A DNA stretch of 7,560 nt, taken from Syntrophobacterales bacterium. Lineage in GTDB: Bacteria; Desulfobacterota; Syntrophia; Syntrophales; JAAYKM01. Numbering within the stretch: the first letter of the stretch is position 1; every line of letters starts with the position of its first letter. The position numbers and the translations under genes are program-made. The stretch is from positions 1 to 7,560 of the forward strand of contig JAITWQ010000135.1 of NCBI GenBank assembly GCA_031285215.1, written 5' to 3'. The notes beneath the pieces are model-generated. The model saw only the letters and a list, made by a program, of their open reading frames with translations. It had not been told where the DNA came from and searched no databases. Of the stretch, positions 5,936-7,560 are shown piece after piece.

Positions 5936-6706
5936 TTAATTCGCGCCGGTTGAGACGGAAGAATCCGGATTGAAACCTAAGGTAAACGTTTTTATTGTTT
6001 TGTTTCCTGCCGGATCAACGACCGAAGCGCCAAATTCCCATGTCGTTTTTTTAGTTTCGGGAATGGACCAGGTAATAAGCCCCGTTTTCTCATGAATGGT
6101 CATCCCTTCGAGTTTAGGTTCTTCCAGGGAAAAAGTAACCGTTTCACTGTCCGGATGTTTGCTGACCAACTGGCATGTAAAAGGTTCTCCGGGGGAAATG
6201 TTATCCTTTGTCCCTTGAATATCAAGGGAAGGCGGAACAGCACGAATGTTGAGGGGCTGACTTGTTTTTGCCGGTGCTGCCCCATTGTCATCGTAAGGCG
6301 TGACGGTGACGGTAATCAAATCGCCTATCTTAAAACCGGCAAGCTCCAGTGTGTCGCCAGAATTAGGAATGGGTTGGCTATTGACTTTCCAGGCATAGAC
6401 ATATTGGAATTGTTTGCCCTTTGCCGATTCCGCAAGAAAAACCTCCGCATGGATGGTATCCTGCCGCGTCGGCTCCGACGGTTGTAAAAGAACTTGCCGG
6501 ATAATAATAATCAGCGGCGCGGGACGTTCTCTTTGCTGAGGAGGTGGTATATCCGCAAAAGTTCCTGCCGCTTTGTTATCCCCTGGTTTATCCTTCCCCC
6601 AAAAGATCAGGGCGGCGGCACATAAAAGAATAACAACAATAATATTTGTTTTTCCCCAAAATTTGTTTTTCCTTTTATGCGTATTCTTATTTTTTTCTAA
6701 ATCCAT
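5936..6706 (-). CDS. Membrane-anchored protein with two Ig/cadherin-like modules
   Basis: I do not recognise a specific function. The 256-residue protein has a very basic N-terminus (about 1-20), one membrane segment (about 21-37) and a Pro-rich linker (about 51-65, with PPPQQRERPAP). Two beta-sandwich-like modules follow. The first (about 66-155) has YAWKVN, DTLEL and KIGDLITVTVTPYDDNG, as in Ig/PKD-like repeats. The second (about 158-246) has GMTIHEKTGLITWSIP and VVDPAGN, the pattern of putative-Ig (He_PIG) or cadherin-like domains. Inferred topology is N-terminus in the cytoplasm and modules in the periplasm. It lies downstream of, and on the same strand as, a PilY1-like gene, which suggests but does not prove a role near type IV pili or the envelope. 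The ATG at 6706 gives a normal N-in signal anchor; its Shine-Dalgarno is weak (a GGGAAAAG stretch 8 nt upstream). Confidence 0.82.
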   Translation of the reverse strand: MDLEKNKNTHKRKNKFWGKTNIIVVILLCAAALIFWGKDKPGDNKAAGTFADIPPPQQRERPAPLIIIIRQVLLQPSEPTRQDTIHAEVFLAESAKGKQFQYVYAWKVNSQPIPNSGDTLELAGFKIGDLITVTVTPYDDNGAAPAKTSQPLNIRAVPPSLDIQGTKDNISPGEPFTCQLVSKHPDSETVTFSLEEPKLEGMTIHEKTGLITWSIPETKKTTWEFGASVVDPAGNKTIKTFTLGFNPDSSVSTGAN

Positions 6707-6761
6707 GACAGCGTCTTTTCCCTTTTTAAAATGCTAGAAGGAATTTATTATTAATACCTAT

Positions 6762-6790
6762 TTTATAGATACAAAAGCGGACAATTTAAA
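6762..6790 (-). promoter_or_regulatory. Possible sigma-70-like promoter for the Ig-like protein gene
   Basis: On the - strand, TTTAAA (6790-6785, 4 of 6 matches to the -35 consensus) is 17 nt from TATAAA (6767-6762, 5 of 6 matches to the -10 consensus). This would give a leader of about 50 nt before the ATG at 6706. The region is A/T-rich, so chance matches are likely. Confidence 0.3.
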
Positions 6791-6811
6791 TTTGATGCGG
6801 AATATCTTAGG

Positions 6812-6837
6812 AAAAATAAAATGGAGTTTAATACTCC
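6812..6837 (-). terminator. Possible weak terminator for the PilY1-like gene
   Basis: On the - strand GGAGT and ACTCC form a 5-bp stem with a 5-nt loop (6837-6823), followed at once by ATTTTATTTTT (6822-6812). The stem is short but the T-rich tail is good. It lies about 80 nt after the stop of the PilY1-like gene. Confidence 0.45.
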
Positions 6838-6870
6838 TTGATGTTGCCTTGTAAGCATATGGAAGAATCA

Positions 6871-6903
6871 CCCCACCGCAAGCATACGGAGGCAGCGGCG
6901 GGG
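6871..6903 (-). other. GC-rich hairpin after the PilY1-like gene
   Basis: In - strand RNA, CCCCGCCGC (6903-6895) pairs with GCGGUGGGG (6879-6871) as a 9-bp stem with one G-U pair and a 15-nt loop, 16 nt after the stop. On the + strand that position would be an A-C mismatch, so the structure fits the - strand transcript better. No T-run follows, so it may stabilise the 3' end or pause polymerase before the weaker hairpin at 6837-6812. Confidence 0.45.
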
Positions 6904-6919
6904 GAATTTATTATCTTCC

Positions 6920-7560
6920 TTATTCTATTTTCCTGTCTTTCCAATAGAGCGTTTTTGTGTCACCAAAGGGATTATCAACCTCCTCATCATCCCAGATGGC
7001 AGAAGCATGGGAAGTGTTGACAATAATTCGCCCTTTCCGTTTCCCCTTTCCGAAGGTGACACCCACGTCGGAGGGAATACCGTCTCCAATTTCTACCGAT
7101 TGTACACCATTCCTCAATCTTCCCGCACCGGTAAGGTAGTCCACCCCATACAGTCTTGCCTTTCCAACAGCCCCACAGAGATTAGTGGTGGTGGGAGCGA
7201 TATATGTGGCAAAGTAGAGCACTTTGTTAAAGACAAGGGATTCGGATAAAACTTTTTCCCCGGAATCAAGCTGAAAACGCCATCCTGCGGCAGAACCGCT
7301 ACTGCCAGGAGCAGGAATATCTGCCGCCAATTTTACCGTTCCAATGTCCTGGTCGTCCTTGACGGCATAAAAATAATCTTGCGTGGTGGTAGCACCAGGT
7401 TTCGTTTTGTCACCCGTACCCCAATATACCCATGGTTTACGCGTATTATCCAAAGCGACTATGGGGGCAGTGTAAATGGGCGTGTCCGACCCGTTGTTAC
7501 GCAACAACATGGAGCCTCTCCAGTCGCCAGTGTCGCAGCCAGTATTGGCAGAGGCACTGC
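6920..7560 (-). CDS. PilY1-like beta-propeller protein, C-terminal end (partial)
   Basis: The frame is open to the window edge, so only the last 213 or so codons are seen; the ATG at 7510 is internal. The sequence resembles the C-terminal beta-propeller of PilY1-type type IV pilus tip or biogenesis proteins. It has YTAPIVALD followed by WVYWGTGDK, an FYAVKDD blade, then GWRFQLDSGEKVLSESLVF, VLYFATYIAPTTTNLCG and ARLYGVDYLTG, and an ending in LYWKDRKIE that resembles the usual PilY1 finish. PilY1 is an exported protein of over 1000 residues that supports pilus extension, adhesion and surface sensing. The N-terminal adhesion domain is outside the window, so which PilY1 subtype it is cannot be told. 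Whether other pilus genes lie upstream is not visible. Confidence 0.8.
   Translation of the reverse strand, partial: SASANTGCDTGDWRGSMLLRNNGSDTPIYTAPIVALDNTRKPWVYWGTGDKTKPGATTTQDYFYAVKDDQDIGTVKLAADIPAPGSSGSAAGWRFQLDSGEKVLSESLVFNKVLYFATYIAPTTTNLCGAVGKARLYGVDYLTGAGRLRNGVQSVEIGDGIPSDVGVTFGKGKRKGRIIVNTSHASAIWDDEEVDNPFGDTKTLYWKDRKIE

Noticed and set aside
6092..6487. + strand open frame of 131 codons opposite the Ig-like gene
   Set aside because: The - strand frame has a coherent signal anchor and domain pattern; the + strand product has no recognisable features.
6854..6886. AAGCATA direct repeat after the PilY1-like gene
   Set aside because: Short, only two copies, one of them inside the loop of the GC-rich hairpin; no sign of target-site duplication or a mobile element.

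Overview
The window holds the distal end of an rnf operon on the + strand (1-5756), followed by a convergent - strand region (7560-5936) that looks related to type IV pili. The Rnf gene order is C-D-G-E-A-B followed by an apbE-type flavin transferase. From established knowledge, this order with a trailing apbE (sometimes called rnfF) is typical of Desulfobacterota (Deltaproteobacteria such as Desulfovibrio and syntrophs), while Clostridia share the C-D-G-E-A-B order. Together with a Tat-type signal, a PilY1-like neighbour and moderate GC content, an anaerobic Desulfobacterota bacterium is the most likely source. This is inference: no rRNA or marker gene is present.

Region 1 (1-4636) encodes the ion-translocating ferredoxin:NAD+ oxidoreductase. 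It contains the C-terminal half of RnfC (cut by the window edge), then complete RnfD, RnfG, RnfE, RnfA and RnfB. The genes are packed with gaps of 1, 3, 11, 18 and 38 nt, so they are almost certainly cotranscribed. Electrons are expected to pass between ferredoxin and NAD(H) through the RnfB Fe-S clusters, the membrane RnfA/RnfE cysteine site, the covalent flavins of RnfG and RnfD, and RnfC, coupled to Na+ or H+ translocation. Region 2 (4668-5756) is apbE, 31 nt after rnfB. It encodes a Tat-targeted FMN transferase expected to attach FMN to RnfD Thr168 and RnfG Thr164 outside the cytoplasm. A good intrinsic terminator (5798-5823) closes the operon.

Region 3 (5757-5935) is the convergent intergenic stretch. 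It carries the terminator, a hairpin overlapping the apbE stop and a perfect 8-bp inverted repeat. Region 4 (5936-6706, - strand) encodes a single-pass membrane-anchored protein with two Ig/cadherin-like modules and no recognised function. Region 5 (6707-6919) is intergenic, with two - strand hairpins behind the upstream gene and a possible promoter for the region 4 gene. Region 6 (6920-7560, - strand) is the C-terminal end of a PilY1-like beta-propeller protein cut by the window edge.

Most of the window is a well-understood system and I see no new defence, mobile or RNA system. The points most worth checking are: a ferredoxin module of RnfB that lost exactly one cluster's four ligands; the missing Asp at both flavinylation motifs, plus Ala-to-Ser in RnfG; two loop expansions in RnfA; and the uncharacterised Ig-like protein next to PilY1.
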